Notes: generated by a model from the letters alone, not told the origin. A stretch of DNA of 42,998 nucleotides from Chrysomallon squamiferum (GCA_012295275.1 CM022677.1:11107234-11150231); one strand, 5' to 3'; positions 1-11,903 are shown, numbered from the stretch's first letter. Numbers and translations are program-made.

Positions 1-632
1 TGTTAGTCTATCTCACTAATTATATAACCTTCTCATTATACACATCTCTCTGTATGTCTGTATCTGTGTCTGTCAGTCTATCTCACTAATTATATACACT
101 TCTCATTAAACGCATCTCTCTGTATGTCTGGCTCTGTGTCTGTCTGTCTATCTCACTAATTATATACCCTTCTCATTATACACATCTCTCTGTATGTCTG
201 ACTCTGTGACTGTCAGTCTATCTCACTAATTATATACTCTTCTCATTATACACATCTCTCTGTATGTCTGACTCTGTGTCTGTCAGTCTATCTCACTAAT
301 TATATACTCTTCTCATTATACGCATCTCTCTGTATGTCTGACTCTGTGTCTGTCAGTCTATCTCACTAATTATATACTCTTTTCATTATACACATCTCTG
401 TATGTCTGGCTCTGTGTCTGTCTGTCTATCTCACTAATTATATACTCTTCTCATTATACGCATCTCTCTGTATGTCTGACTCTGTGTCTGTCAGTCTATC
501 TCACTAATTATATACACTTCTCATTATACACATCTCTGTATGTCTGACTCTGTGTCTCTGTCAGTCTGTCTCACTAATTATATACCCTTCTCATTATACG
601 CATCTCTCTGTATGTTGGCTCTGTGTCTACCA
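1..632. repeat. 70-bp minisatellite, about 9 copies
   Basis: The phrase TCTCACTAAT recurs at 11, 81, 151, 221, 291, 361, 429, 499 and 569, so the period is 70 bp with one 68-bp unit. Each unit also carries TTCTCATTATACACATCTC and TGTATGTCTG. Copies differ at only a few sites, which points to recent expansion or homogenisation. The array runs off the left edge of the window. No coding function is expected; the open frame at 540-770 is repeat-derived. Confidence 0.97.
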
Positions 633-639
633 AACTTCC

Positions 640-1601
640 TGTCTATTTTTTCATCTATATCTCCCTCAGAAATACATACACACTCTTGCACACATATTAT
701 ACATATACATCCATTTTCTCTCAATAATAAGAAAACACATATTCACACACATACATACATACATATCTAACACACTTAGCTAGATTAATGTGACAGTGTA
801 GGAGGGAGACAGGCAAATACAGATGTCAAGGAAGGATAAAGTTGTCTTTGTCCTCCCAGTATTGGTCTATTTTGTTGACAATATTTTATTAAAAAAAAAT
901 TATCATTCACTTTAGCGTGAACACTGTCAGCATACTAACAGAGAGTAACATTTTGATGGATTGTTCTCATTTACAATCATTTAAACATCAGCTTTTTCAA
1001 ATTATGGGCTTATCTTGATTCACTTATCCTATACACATAATGCACTGCTTCTAAGTTAGTTCCCAGTAGTCATGAATTTCACTCAACATGCACTGGTGTT
1101 TATGGTCATTTTATTTTAAAGAGTAATTACTGCTATTTAGAGGTTGTTTAAAAAAAAAGTACAAATAATGAGAGGGAAACAGGGAGTAAAATACTGATTT
1201 GTCTTCACAAACATCACACAAAAGCTCGCTCTCTCTCTCTCTCTGCAGAAAATACAGATACCTATGTCCATTGGCTTTTTTCACAAATGTTGTCACCCTG
1301 TGATTGAAACAGTCTCTCATCCAGTCTGATTATTTAAATAAACAAGTGTTTAGCAGGTTGATAATAACTACCCTGATATAGACACAAAATACACAAATTG
1401 TTGAATATGTACTATTACTGTAAAACACATTCACATACATGCACGCTTGCAGACAAACATACACTAACACTCATATACATCCATGTTTTAGAATAGTCAT
1501 GTATATTCATATATACCCACACACCAGCAATAACATGTATACATAATAATATTCAAACACAAACACATACACGTACACACAAGCTTTCGGGCACACACTC
1601 A

Positions 1602-1644
<43 letters not shown>

Positions 1645-2350
1645 CACACACTCCTAGTCAAAGTATGTCATTACATAATAATAATGATAATGATAATAAT
1701 CAGAGTAATAGTAATAATAATAATGGCAGTAGCAGTAATAAAAACAATAATAATAGTATTAACAGTAATAATAATTGCAATAGTAGTAATAATAATAATA
1801 ATAATAATAATCAGAAAAGTACATTGAATCCATTTGCTTTTCTTTTTTCTTTTCATTAAAATGAAATTCAAACTAACAAGTAAAGAGGTGTGCACACACA
1901 CACTCACACATACATACTCACACACATACATACTCACACCAACACATACATACACACACACATGCGGACCTGCACACACATACACATTCACCTGACCACA
2001 AACACTTAGATATTTTTAATTTATGTTGTTATTTAACAAAAAAATTAATTAACATTTGCTACGATATGGAATGAAACATCAGATAATGTGAATTTGTTTC
2101 TTCGTTAATGTGTAAGCATAAAGAAAAATAAAATAAAAAAATGAAATTAATTTAAATATATTACAGATCTTTGCAACCTCCCAAAAAAACAGTTTGGTTA
2201 CAGGAGAGACACAAGATATTTGCTATCATTCCAGGAAGAGCCTCTATGGAACTTTAATCCATAATGTATTAAAGAATTTGTATTACATTTTAGAATGAGA
2301 ATTATTATTTTTCTCCCTTTTAATACAACAAAAGACAAATATTTAATAAT
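640..2350. other. Intergenic AT-rich DNA with CA and AAT microsatellites
   Basis: No gene is supported here. Visible simple sequence includes a CA-rich stretch at 660-770, a pure AC run at about 1602-1642, a degenerate AAT/AGT array at about 1676-1812 and CA-rich DNA at 1890-1990. A short CT run lies near 1228-1244. The AAT array creates long asparagine or isoleucine open frames on both strands that have no protein character. Confidence 0.85.
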
Positions 2351-2354
2351 AACA

Positions 2355-2545
2355 TAAATGTCGTATAAAGTGGTATAAAGAGGAATCAATGTAAACGTAG
2401 GTATAGTCCAAGAACACTATATTTCAAATTGTATACTATATCATATTAATATGTGATTAATAATTTAAAAAATAAACAAAATATTTACAGTGACTCTATA
2501 AGAAAACAGGACGCTGTTGGGTAATGCCATTTTAGACAGACTGCA
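2355..2545. repeat. Dispersed repeat DR1, copy 1
   Basis: This stretch aligns with 5815-6045 in the same orientation. Shared landmarks in order are GTATAAAG-GTAT-AAGAG, a TATACTGTA/TATACTATA block, ACAGTG followed by a CT step, and GCC(A/G)TTTTAGACAG followed by GA-TTACA. Divergence is high, so both copies are old. No coding capacity is visible. The element probably belongs to an uncharacterised interspersed family. In this copy the right end passes directly into a tandem array. Confidence 0.6.
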
Positions 2546-2875
2546 GACTTACAAAGATTAAAAAAACTGGAATTTTTTTTATTACAAATGACTGATTGCA
2601 GAGCTATAAAGATTAAAATAATATTAAATTGGAATATTTTTTTTAATTATACATTTTTCAGTTAAAGTTTTCAGATTTATAAACATTAAAATAACATAAA
2701 ATAGGAATATTTTTTTATTATAAATTTACACATATTGCAGTTTTATAAAGATTAAAATAAACTGGAATATTTTTTTTAATTACAAATGTTAAGGTTTTAG
2801 ACATTTCAGATTTATAAAAATTAAAATAATATAAAATTGGAATATTTTTTATTACAAATGTTACAGTTAAGGGCC
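2530..2875. repeat. Degenerate 60-70 bp tandem repeat, about 5-6 copies
   Basis: The recurring order is CAGA-TTATAAAGATTAAAAT, then a short AAAATTGGAATATT block, then a T run and ATTACAAATG. It begins exactly where dispersed repeat DR1 copy 1 ends, and the first unit resembles the DR1 right end. The array therefore looks like an expansion of the element's terminus. It is too AT-rich to code; the open frame at 2718-2975 is incidental. Confidence 0.7.
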
Positions 2876-2904
2876 TATCAAGTGTTAGCAGAGAAGTAGT
2901 ATGC

Positions 2905-2975
2905 ACTGATAATGATAATAATAATAATAATAATACTTTTATTTTTGATATACAGGAAATTGCCCTGACCTGCAA
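2905..2975. repeat. AAT-tailed dispersed repeat DR2, copy 1
   Basis: An ATA run is followed by ACTT, a short spacer, then AGGAAATTGCCCTGACCT. The same order, with AGGAAATTGCTCTGACCT, occurs at 4440-4530. Shared unique sequence directly after a trinucleotide run suggests a mobile element with a simple-repeat end. Only about 30 bp are clearly shared, so the boundaries are uncertain. Confidence 0.5.
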
Positions 2976-3179
2976 CTATGTTTCTGAATTACTATAACTT
3001 TTCTTAGAATTCCAAATTTTCCCAATTAGTTCCAAAACAGAAAATTGAAACAGATTTCCAATGAGAAAAATATATATATAAATTTTGAAATTTAAAAAAT
3101 TAAATAAATCATAAAATAGAAATAAAAGATAATAATTACGGTATATTTCTTGAACTTTTCTGAGTGGTTCGAACAATTA

Positions 3180-3835
3180 GGAACAAAATGTGACTGGCAT
3201 TTTACAAACAGTTACATAGTAAACATTTTTTTTATAATTTGTATTATTTCAAAAATATTTAAATAATTTCATCTCATTGTTATTGCATTAAAAAGTATAA
3301 CAAAAACGTTTATCATTAAGTTCCATTCAAAAAAAACAAAAAAACAAACAACCAACCAAAGATAAAGAAAAAGAAAGAAGACACGACTGAAATAGTTTAC
3401 TTTTCATATCTAAAAAGAAAATACTTGCATACAGTGAGGATAATTATATGAAAAACAAAGTTATTTTCAATGAGACAACATTTTCATGTATATTTTCAAA
3501 TGTCTATCAAAAAATACCTTATCGCATTGCTATTTAAAAATAAAGCAAATGAAAAGGTCAAATAATTTAAAATGTGTGTGTGTGTGTTTTAAAACACTGT
3601 TTATACAATATTACATCACTGTATTCAAATAGGAGCACAGATGAATACATTTTTCATGTTAATTCAGCTGGGGTGATAATATTTGCAGACATCAGTTAAT
3701 TTGTGATGCAAATTATTTATCTGGAAACTGAAAAACTTAAAGCACATAATGTATCTGGAGACATGATTATATAATTGTTAATGTTACCGTATTTCAGTGC
3801 ACAAGTCATCCATAAATAATAACTAAATAAATAAC

Positions 3836-3867
<32 letters not shown>

Positions 3868-4440
3868 AAGAATAATAAGAATAATAAGTAAATAAATAAA
3901 TAAATAAAACTAGAATAAATAATATTAATTTTATAAAGAAATAATAATAATAATAATAATATTTTTTAAAACAGAATAATATTAGATCCAGATATCAAAT
4001 CTATGGCAAGGCTTTTTGAAAGTGTTGATAATGATATATTAAGGTAACAAAAAATTAAAACATTTAATATAACTGATACTGGTTTTCAAATTATTAGAAT
4101 GATGTGTCAGAATCAGAAGAAGAAGAGTTTATGACTAGATAATTTAACAGAAGATCAAAAAGTGTAAGTGAACAACTCTGAACTCTTTTGTTTGTGATTG
4201 TAAGAAAGTAATTTCAAAAATAATGAAAGAAATCGAATTTCAAACTGAAATTTGTTTAAAAAACAAAAATTAAAATTAACAAAATTAAAGTTTTTCTCTT
4301 ACAGAAAAATAAACAATGTCAGAACTTCTGTAGATAATCAGATATATATCTTGAAACAAAAGGCCTTTACCTGTTATTTATTATTACATAGTTTTATAGT
4401 TTCAATTTATATAAACAACACTTTGTAATAATAATCATAT

Positions 4441-4480
<40 letters not shown>

Positions 4481-5640
4481 GTAAAAATATACTTGCTTTG
4501 TGCCTACCCAGGAAATTGCTCTGACCTCAAAATATGAATAAAAAATATAAACTACGAAATTTAAGAAAAAAAAAAAAAAGAAAGAAAAGAATTAGTTATA
4601 TGGATTCTCTGAACAGCATATTGATTGAGAGAACATGCAGGAATCATCTCCTTTAGTAAAGATGAACATGAATTAAAACTGGATACAACTCAAATCTGTC
4701 TTGTTGACTTATGTCTTCAACAAAGTGTGATCTTCTAAAAAGGATAAAAGAAAAAAGAAAAATATTTTTAATATGAAATTCAGTGAATGTATTGTAATAT
4801 TTTATGCAAATATTCTGTTTTCCTCTCATACACAGTTCCATACAAATATAAGGAAGACATTTATCAATTTACCTAAATCTTATGTAAAGCTCTGCGAAAG
4901 GTCGACTCATTTTTGTAATCTTATTTGCCTTCCTTGAAAGGATTTCCCCGATTATTTTCGAAAGCAACAAATATATTCAGCTTCTTCTTCATATTCATTT
5001 CTTAACGTGAACAATTATGAATTGACAGACAGGTTTATAGTTTCTTTTACAGTCTGTTGTATTTCATACATATAAATTAATTAGCAATTACTTAAATTGG
5101 GAAATTGATAATTAAACTGTAAGGTACATTTGAGCTAAATAGTGCAGTTAATTAACATTTGATAATTTCAGAAACATGCTAAAAATACTGTAGGGATTTA
5201 GAAATCATTTTGATATAAAACACATATATACTTATCATGTTTGAGTTATATAATTTAAAGGATAATTATAGTTTAGAAAATACTGTCACATATCTGCAAA
5301 ATATAATGATATAATAATTTAAATGAAAAGCAAAATATAACTGATTACCATGTTGACTGATCAATAAAAATTCAGCTAAATTACTCGGAAAAAAAACAAG
5401 AAAAAAAAACTTGTCTTGTGAAAAAATTCTACATCGTATTGTTTGATAATTTATTTTCGATTGTCTGCCCTTCAAAACTATCCAAAACGCAGACGATAAA
5501 ACATTTTACAAGATAAATTACAAACATATATTCCAAACTCTATAAAGAAAGAAAAAACATTTCAAGAAAGTAATACTGTACCATTACCTGAATATACAAA
5601 GAAATCAACTCTTCGTGATTTTTAGAATCCAGATTTATCT
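3180..5640. other. AT-rich intergenic DNA, no gene seen
   Basis: Apart from the DR2 copy at 4440-4530, this stretch holds AAAT tetranucleotide runs at about 3825-3910 and AAT runs at about 3945-3962. Open frames are short, full of Phe, Ile and Lys, and lack any domain. I see no pair of good splice sites around a coding-like segment. Confidence 0.7.
4440..4530. repeat. AAT-tailed dispersed repeat DR2, copy 2
   Basis: An ATA run of about 40 bp is followed by ACTTGCTTTGTGCCTACCC and then AGGAAATTGCTCTGACCT. It matches copy 1 at 2905-2975 in order and orientation. No open frame is present. It is probably a truncated interspersed element. Confidence 0.5.
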
Positions 5641-5814
5641 GCAAAATTCACAAATACTGCAAAAATCCACCAAAAATCCCGCACGCCCACACCCCCCCCA
5701 AAAAAATGTATGAGAGTAATCTCCCTTCGGCTACATTTTCTTTCTTTCTTCTGTTTATGGGGTCCTCAGTGTACTTCAATGCACACCACAGGAAAACGCT
5801 GAAAACGAAACAAC

Positions 5815-6045
5815 GTATAAAGTTGTATGAAGAGTGATAAATGTAAATGTTTAGATATGTTCCAGGAGCACCAGATATCAATTTATATACTGTAAACAAT
5901 ATACTGTGTATATTAATAGATAACTGAACTATAAACAATAAATAATTAAAATACAAGCAATACAAATAAATACAGTGGACCTTCAAAACCGGATTCATTG
6001 AGACCAGCGTGGTATGCCGTTTTAGACAGTGCCGATTTACATGGC
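5815..6045. repeat. Dispersed repeat DR1, copy 2
   Basis: Direct-orientation match to 2355-2545. It includes ACAGTGGACCTTCAAAACC, ATGCCGTTTTAGACAGTGCC and a GATTTACA end. This copy continues into AACATTAATTACAAAAGC rather than a tandem array. Its GC content is higher than that of copy 1, so it may be the less decayed copy. The minus-strand open frame over 5648-6115 is built partly from this repeat and is not a gene. Confidence 0.6.
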
Positions 6046-6119
6046 CTCCAAGTTTAACATTAATTACAAAAGCTGCTTTCGATAACAGCAGCAAAAGATT
6101 TTGTTTTCTTCTCATTTTA

Positions 6120-6342
6120 AGATAATCATTTTCTCTCTGATCTCCAACAGTACAGTGTAGCAGTCACTACGTTTAAACAGCATAGCTAAATTTTTCTTCT
6201 TACACGTTACACCCCGAATCATCCGGATTAGATTAGTTTTAGCTTACCGATAGCTGGAAGAGACTTTGAAATGGTGCAGGTTATTCAGAAATCCGTATCT
6301 GTCGAAGACTGGTTTTCGCAGAGTCAACTGAAAACAGTTAAC

Positions 6343-6375
<33 letters not shown>

Positions 6376-7370
6376 TCATGTATTCATGACGTGACCAATA
6401 CAGTTAATATTCGTACAACAAACCGGCCGTCTGAAATGTTCTATGACAATTTATGCAGTTTACAGCGAGTTACTGACATTTATGATATTCTAATTCTAAA
6501 CATGAAATAGTAATATACTGAATCGCATGTTACACCAATGAGGGGAATTTTATACAATATTTTCATTATATATTTTAATTAAGTAAAACTGTATAAAATA
6601 TTTTTAAGATAGTCTATTTCATACGAAGCTTTTATTTTTTGTTTCTCTGAATTAATGTGTAATAAGCCGTTTTGTGTGTGCGTGTGTGTGAGATATGGCC
6701 AGTTTTAATATAAACACTTGTAGACACTGGTAAATTTAATACTTAGATCAAGGCGTTTCCCTCTTTGTTGAAATAATGATGAGGTGTTTCATTAAAACTA
6801 AAAGCTTGAATTACTTGAGTGTAAACAGTATACGGACCTAAGTGAAAACCTACTTTTTTATTTTTATTATAAATATTCACATCCACTATATTTGATTATT
6901 ATTATTATTACTTTTTAAATAAATATAAAAATAAATACATAAACACCCATTAAAAATATATCTCCTTTTCCAGTTACGACGATCTTTAATTTTCATATCC
7001 AAGAACAAAGAACAGAGCTATTATAACAACGGTTATAACGCAGCAAGCAACTATGTTTATATTTGTTTGTCCGTATTCGTATATTTTTCATTTGTTCTTG
7101 TTATATTTTTATTGTTGCTGTTGTTGTATCTTGTATCTAAAGACAAAGTGTTGTATTTGCCCTCATTCTAAGACGTTCAAAACACGCAAGCGACAAGACG
7201 ACGTAATCATTATTTTTTAAAGGAGAGTAATCATTTACACAAACAGGCATTTTGCAAAATACTGCGAAATTAAGCAAGAAACAAAGAAGGTAAGAAAAAA
7301 ATAAATCAGTAACATGCAATAAGAAGTATTTTTAACATAAATACTTATTGAAAATATTTACAAACAAAAA
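6120..7370. other. Intergenic DNA, no gene seen
   Basis: The stretch holds an AAT run at about 6341-6373, a short TG run near 6675-6690 and an ATT run near 6898-6911. A plus-strand open frame at 6271-6510 is interrupted by the AAT run and shows no domain. Nothing else is supported. Confidence 0.65.
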
Positions 7371-7375
7371 GTTAA

Positions 7376-8419
7376 TCAAAGACCTGTGATTGCTTCAATT
7401 CTTTTCTGTATTCTTATGTCTGCTTCTATTAAACCTCTTCCTAAAAATTTATTTTTGCTAATTCTTTTCTCAGATTTCACATTTTGTTTCCATAGTTATT
7501 GATTTCAGATGTTTGTAAAAGTGGCATAGAAACTGTTTTAATATCTTCAAATTCAGCATCACTGATAAAATCATGTTAGAGAACAATTTTCGGTGAGAAA
7601 TGCAGAATCTCTTCTTTAGCAGGCTTAAGAAATAGAAGCGGATTTTTGTTGTTGTAATGGTAGCGACATTTCAAACGATGTCGCTGTCGTACTTTAATAA
7701 CGTCTTCACCACGACAGAGAGCATCGAAAGTTGTTTTTTCTTTAACTCTAGCATTTTTTCTCTTTTCTTTCCTACGATTTGATACACTTGAACACTTTTT
7801 CCTTCTGTTCGGAGTACGTTTTTATCCACGAGCTAACATTGACTGTTCATTTGTCAAATCTAAAACGTGTTCTATCTCTCCCGCTAATTCTCTTAACGTG
7901 TGTTTCATATGAAATTCTAACCGAGATACGTTCTGAATTTTTTCTGTTCATACTTTCTCAAGACTTAACTCCATCCAGATATGTACAGATTTGTATTTTT
8001 TAAAGGAGACCTAATTGATAACAGTCTTCTGCTGATAATCTCTGTATATATTGTTAATGTATAAAACCGTCTGCTTAACTTCTCGCATTTAATTTGTATG
8101 TGTCTTGAATTTGAAACAGAACTGCAGCTACCCCTTCTAAATCTTCGTAACTTGGAAGACTTTTACGAATTTCTTGTAGTTCGGTTAATTCTGTCTGGGA
8201 CGTAATACTTTCGTGAAGATTGGGCTGAACATCTCGTTCCCAGTCCAAAGTGAAACGTTTAATATATAAAAATGCACCAATCGGGTTGGCTGTGTAACGA
8301 TTTGGGTCTTTTAATGCGATCGAACAGTGCTGTTCGATTTGATCTGAAATTGTTTTTATCTTTTCCAATTTAATTCCTTCTTCATAAACATGACTGAAAT
8401 TTCATGACTAAAAAATACA
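7376..8419 (-). pseudogene. Prolyl 4-hydroxylase alpha-subunit pseudogene, intronless
   Basis: Reading the minus strand from about 8419 downwards gives three P4HA regions in the correct order with normal family spacing. First, 8393-8080 encodes an N-terminal P4HA domain with YEEGIKLEKIK, NPIGAFLYIKRF, YEDLEG and QDTYKLN. Next, near 8037-7830, the peptide-binding TPR region shows LSAEDCYQLG, then HIWMELSLEK in another frame. Then 7725-7376 gives the catalytic-domain start with LCRGEDVIKVRQRH, CRYHYNNKNPLL, HDFISDAEFEDI and RIQKRIEAITGL. No intron separates the parts, although P4HA genes I know of have many introns. Breaks include in-frame stops after NARS, after LG, after EKV and inside IVL*HDF, plus frameshifts near 8015 and 7490. 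It stops before the iron-binding HxD motif, so it cannot be catalytic. A processed, 3'-truncated retrocopy fits best; a decayed intron-poor paralogue is the alternative. Confidence 0.85.
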
Positions 8420-8529
8420 GTTATTATGATTTAATTATAAACATATGTCAGTTTATATTTATATATGTTATTAAACTGGTGGGGGTAGGGATAAAACGAC
8501 ACGTTTCATTATTTTATCTTTCATTTCTA

Positions 8530-8614
8530 TTTCATTCTATTTGTTTATTTTATTTATTTTATTATTTTTACTTTTTCTTATTTGTTGTACATTTGTTTTT
8601 GTCTTAGAGTTTAT

Positions 8615-8653
<39 letters not shown>

Positions 8654-8875
8654 AGAGAGAAAACACTTTTGGTGTGTTATGTTTCTGTTATCCTTTGATT
8701 ATATGTATCTACCTATTTTTCTATTTGTTTGTCTGTCTGTCTCTTTATATGATGGAAAGTATATTAATAATTTGATTATGTCAGCATAAAGTAACATACA
8801 GAAAGAAAAAACAAAAAACAAAAACAAATTGTTAACAAAAAACTAAACAAAAAACAACAGATTAAAATGTGCATT
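8530..8875. other. AT-rich spacer with TG run
   Basis: It holds T-rich DNA, a TG run at about 8618-8648 followed by a GA stretch, and an A-rich stretch at about 8800-8860. It separates the two oppositely oriented P4HA fragments. No gene is seen. Confidence 0.6.
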
Positions 8876-8879
8876 ACAA

Positions 8880-9060
8880 CTGTCATTTAGAAATGGCGCA
8901 CCTCTCAAGTTACCAGGATTCAGAAGGATTGTTTGCAGTTCTGTTTCTTCTTCAAAGTACATACAAGTTAGATGTCAGTTTTAACTGACACTACTTATTA
9001 ATCGTGAAGGCAAATTCGCTTTGTCAGAACATTTTATGTCATTTCTATTTTTTATTTTAT
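8880..9060 (+). pseudogene. Prolyl 4-hydroxylase alpha N-domain fragment, opposite strand
   Basis: The plus strand reads HLSSYQDSEGLFAVLFLLQ followed by STYKLD. This aligns without gaps to YEDLEG...QDTYKLN of the nearby minus-strand copy, with 13 of 21 residues identical. After a TGA stop, another frame gives KFALSEHFMSF, which resembles the next P4HA segment (FLTAEDCFEL type). The fragment lies about 500 bp from the minus copy and points the other way. A GTCAGT directly after KLD could be a donor site, so a relic exon is possible. Without the rest of a gene it is best called a pseudogene fragment. Confidence 0.65.
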
Positions 9061-9071
9061 TTTATTACATA

Positions 9072-9094
9072 TTTTTTTTTTTTTTTTTTTTTTT
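9072..9094. repeat. Poly-T tract
   Basis: A run of about 23 T residues directly follows the opposite-strand P4HA fragment. On the minus strand this is a poly-A run, but it does not sit at the 3' end of the minus-strand pseudogene, so it is not that copy's tail. Confidence 0.8.
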
Positions 9095-9264
9095 GTATGA
9101 ATATGTTTGCATAAATGCCACTTTTAATAGATGCAAAATGTTTTTATACAACATCATTACACTTTATTTCATTTCTATTTTTATTTTTATTTTTCATTCT
9201 TTCTCTCTATAGAGGACTATATTCTGTGAAATATGAAGAATCTCCTCTTAAGTGAATACATACA

Positions 9265-10715
9265 TACAGTAACGTGATATTAGCCGACAGTAAGTAAATA
9301 AATACTGTTCAGTAACGTGATATTAGCAAATAAATACTGTACAGTACTAAGTAAACAAATACTGTAAAGCAACGTGATATTAGCAGACACTAAGTAAACA
9401 AATACTGTACAGTAACGTGATATTAGCAGTATTAAGTAAATAAATACTGTACAGTAACGTGATATTAGCAGCATTAAGTAAATGAATACTGTTCAGTAAC
9501 GTAATATTAGCAGCATTAAGTGTAAACACTGTACAGTAATGAGATATTAGCAGACGTTAAGTGTAAACACTGTACAGTAATGTGATATTAGCAGCATTAA
9601 GTGTAAACACTGTACAGTAATGTGATATTAGCAGCATTAAGTGTAAACACTGTACAGTAACGTGATATTAGCAGCATTAAGTGTAAACACTGTACAGTAA
9701 CGTGATATTAGCAGCATTAAGTGTAAACACTGTACAGTAATGTGATATTAGCAGTATTAAGTGTAAACACTGTTCAGTAACGTAATATTAGCAGCATTAA
9801 GTGTAAACACTGTACAGTAATGAGATATTAGCAGTATTAAGTGTAAACACTGTACAGTAATGTGATATTAGCAGCATTAAGTGTAAACACTGTACAGTAA
9901 TGTGATATTAGCAGCATTAAGTGTAAACACTGTACAGTAATGAGATATTAGCAGCATTAAGTGTAAACACTGTACAGTAATGTGATATTAGCAGCATTAA
10001 GTGTAAACACTGTACAGTAATGTGATATTAGCAGCATTAAGTGTAAACACTGTACAGTAATGTGATATTAGCAGCATTAAGTGTAAACACTGTACAGTAA
10101 TGTGATATTAGCAGCATTAAGTGTAAACACTGTACAGTAATGAGATATTAGCAGCATTAAGTGTAAACACTGTACAGTAATGTGATATTAGCAGCATTAA
10201 GTGTAAACACTGTACAGTAATGTGATATTAGCAGCATTAAGTGTAAACACTGTACAGTAATGTGATATTAGCAGCATTAAGTGTAAACACTGTACAGTAA
10301 TGAGATATTAGCAGACGTTAAGTTTAAACACTGTACAGTAATGTGATATTAGCAGCATTAAGTGTAAACACTGTACAGTAATGAGATATTAGCAGACGTT
10401 AAGTATAAACACTGTACAGTAATGTGATATTAGCAGCATTAAGTGTAAACACTGTACAGTAATGTGATATTAGCAGCATTAAGTGTAAACACTGTACAGT
10501 AATGAGATATTAGCAGACGTTAAGTATAAACACTGTACAGTAATGTGATATTAGCAGCATTAAGTGTAAACACTGTACAGTAATGTGATATTAGCAGTAT
10601 TAAGTAAATGAATACTGTTCAGTAACGTGATATTAGCAGCATTAAGTAAATAAATACTGTACAGTAACGTGATATTAGTAGCATTAAGTAAAAAAAATAC
10701 TGTACAGTGATGTGT
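9265..10715. repeat. 40-bp satellite array, about 36 copies
   Basis: The core monomer joins GTGTAAACACTGTACAGTAA to TGTGATATTAGCAGCATTAA, giving an exact 40-bp period. ACTGTACAGT is a perfect 10-bp palindrome present in nearly every unit. GTGT-AA-ACAC and TAAT-GTGAT-ATTA add two short dyads. Outer units at 9265-9500 and 10590-10715 are 41-42 bp, carry AAGTAAATAAATACTGT and differ more from one another. Central units are almost identical. A variant with GAGATATTAGCAGACG recurs near 9541, 10300, 10382 and 10503, hinting at a higher-order pattern. Open frames here come from the repeat. Confidence 0.97.
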
Positions 10716-11000
10716 GATATTAACCAACGACGGCGACATTAGTAGAAATCATAATAATATGTTTGAAGAGGTGATTCGCCCGCTCAGAAAGTTATTATCC
10801 TGGACCGACGGCATTGACGCCTCATTAATAGAAATAGAAATGATATTTTTTAATAAAGGACGGGCACGGTCACAAAATAAGAATAATAGCGAATAAAAAG
10901 AAGAATAATGAATGCTAAGAACAATCCTGGAACGATGACGGCCTCATTAATAGAAATATTAATTATATTTTTTTGACGTAGGATATGGACACTAATTGCA
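10714..11000. repeat. Flanking region with a short internal duplication
   Basis: After the satellite, GACGCCTCATTAATAGAAAT near 10816 recurs in diverged form as GACGGCCTCATTAATAGAAA near 10938, so about 60-70 bp are duplicated. A 60-codon plus-strand frame at 10714-10896 has mixed composition with RPLRKLLSW and IDASLIEIEMIFF. I do not recognise it, and it lacks clear splice borders. It could be a relic of a mobile element. Confidence 0.4.
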
Positions 11001-11858
11001 ATATTTAATAAAAGGCAAAATAATTATATTTTTTTCGGACAATGTTTTCAGACGTAGATCAAACATTGGTAAATTCCTGCACAATAATAAGCAACTTATT
11101 GTAGTGTGCGTTGTAAGCTTTGTGATTTTATTTGATGCATTAATATAAATAAGAAAAAGAAAGAAACAGTAGGGTAAAAAAAAAACAAAAAAAAAACGTT
11201 TATTTGAAGTTTACGGTCAACGATTGGCTAATAATAAGATAAAAAAATATATAAATAAATAAATAAAATAAATATATTTTAATAAAGATTGTTATGTTCC
11301 TTTATTTTATTTTATTTGTTTTGAACATTATTTAATTTTTGTTTTTATTTATTTATTTATTTATTAACTTTGTGATTGTATATGCGGGAAAAATGCGGGA
11401 TGATTGTCGGTCTTTACGGATTTACTTTTTTGTTTAGTGTTCGAAGAATTTTCTACAGAATTGGTGTAATTGCATTAAAAAAGTTGCTTAAAGTATTTCA
11501 TTTTGTGACGGAGACAGGTATTACTATTTATTATTATAAATGTTAATGTGTTTGGATTTTTTTCGTTTTATTTAATTATAATTTAAAAGTCATGATTGGG
11601 AACAATATATATATATATTTTTAATTTATTTATTGTTAATAATAACATTCACCAGTGGTTGTACTAATGTGAAAAGCATACACAACGTCATATAAAGAAG
11701 AAATCATGTTTAATTTTGTTTTACCAATCATCATATGATGTATCAGCCTATCGAGGGCAAATTTTGAGTGGCCAGTAATTAAATTTGTTTTAAAATAAAT
11801 TTACTTGTGTAGCACACACCAAAGGAAACACCACACAAGAAGGCACAGAGAATTTAAA

Positions 11859-11903
<45 letters not shown>

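Noticed and set aside
1671-1991. Overlapping frames in AAT and CA repeats
   Set aside because: Low-complexity Asn, Ile and Val-Cys translations of microsatellites.
5648-6115. 155-codon minus-strand open frame
   Set aside because: It overlaps dispersed repeat DR1, has no recognisable domain, and its hydrophobic stretch comes from AT-rich repeat sequence.
8080-8393. Live P4HA exon bounded by TTTCAG and GTTAAG
   Set aside because: The borders look plausible, but P4HA homology continues without a gap through the supposed donor into LSAEDCYQLG at family spacing. This shows contiguous coding sequence, not an intron.
9265-10715. Regular 40-bp units resembling a CRISPR array
   Set aside because: Units abut with no unique spacers, and the sequence is eukaryotic. 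It is a tandem satellite.
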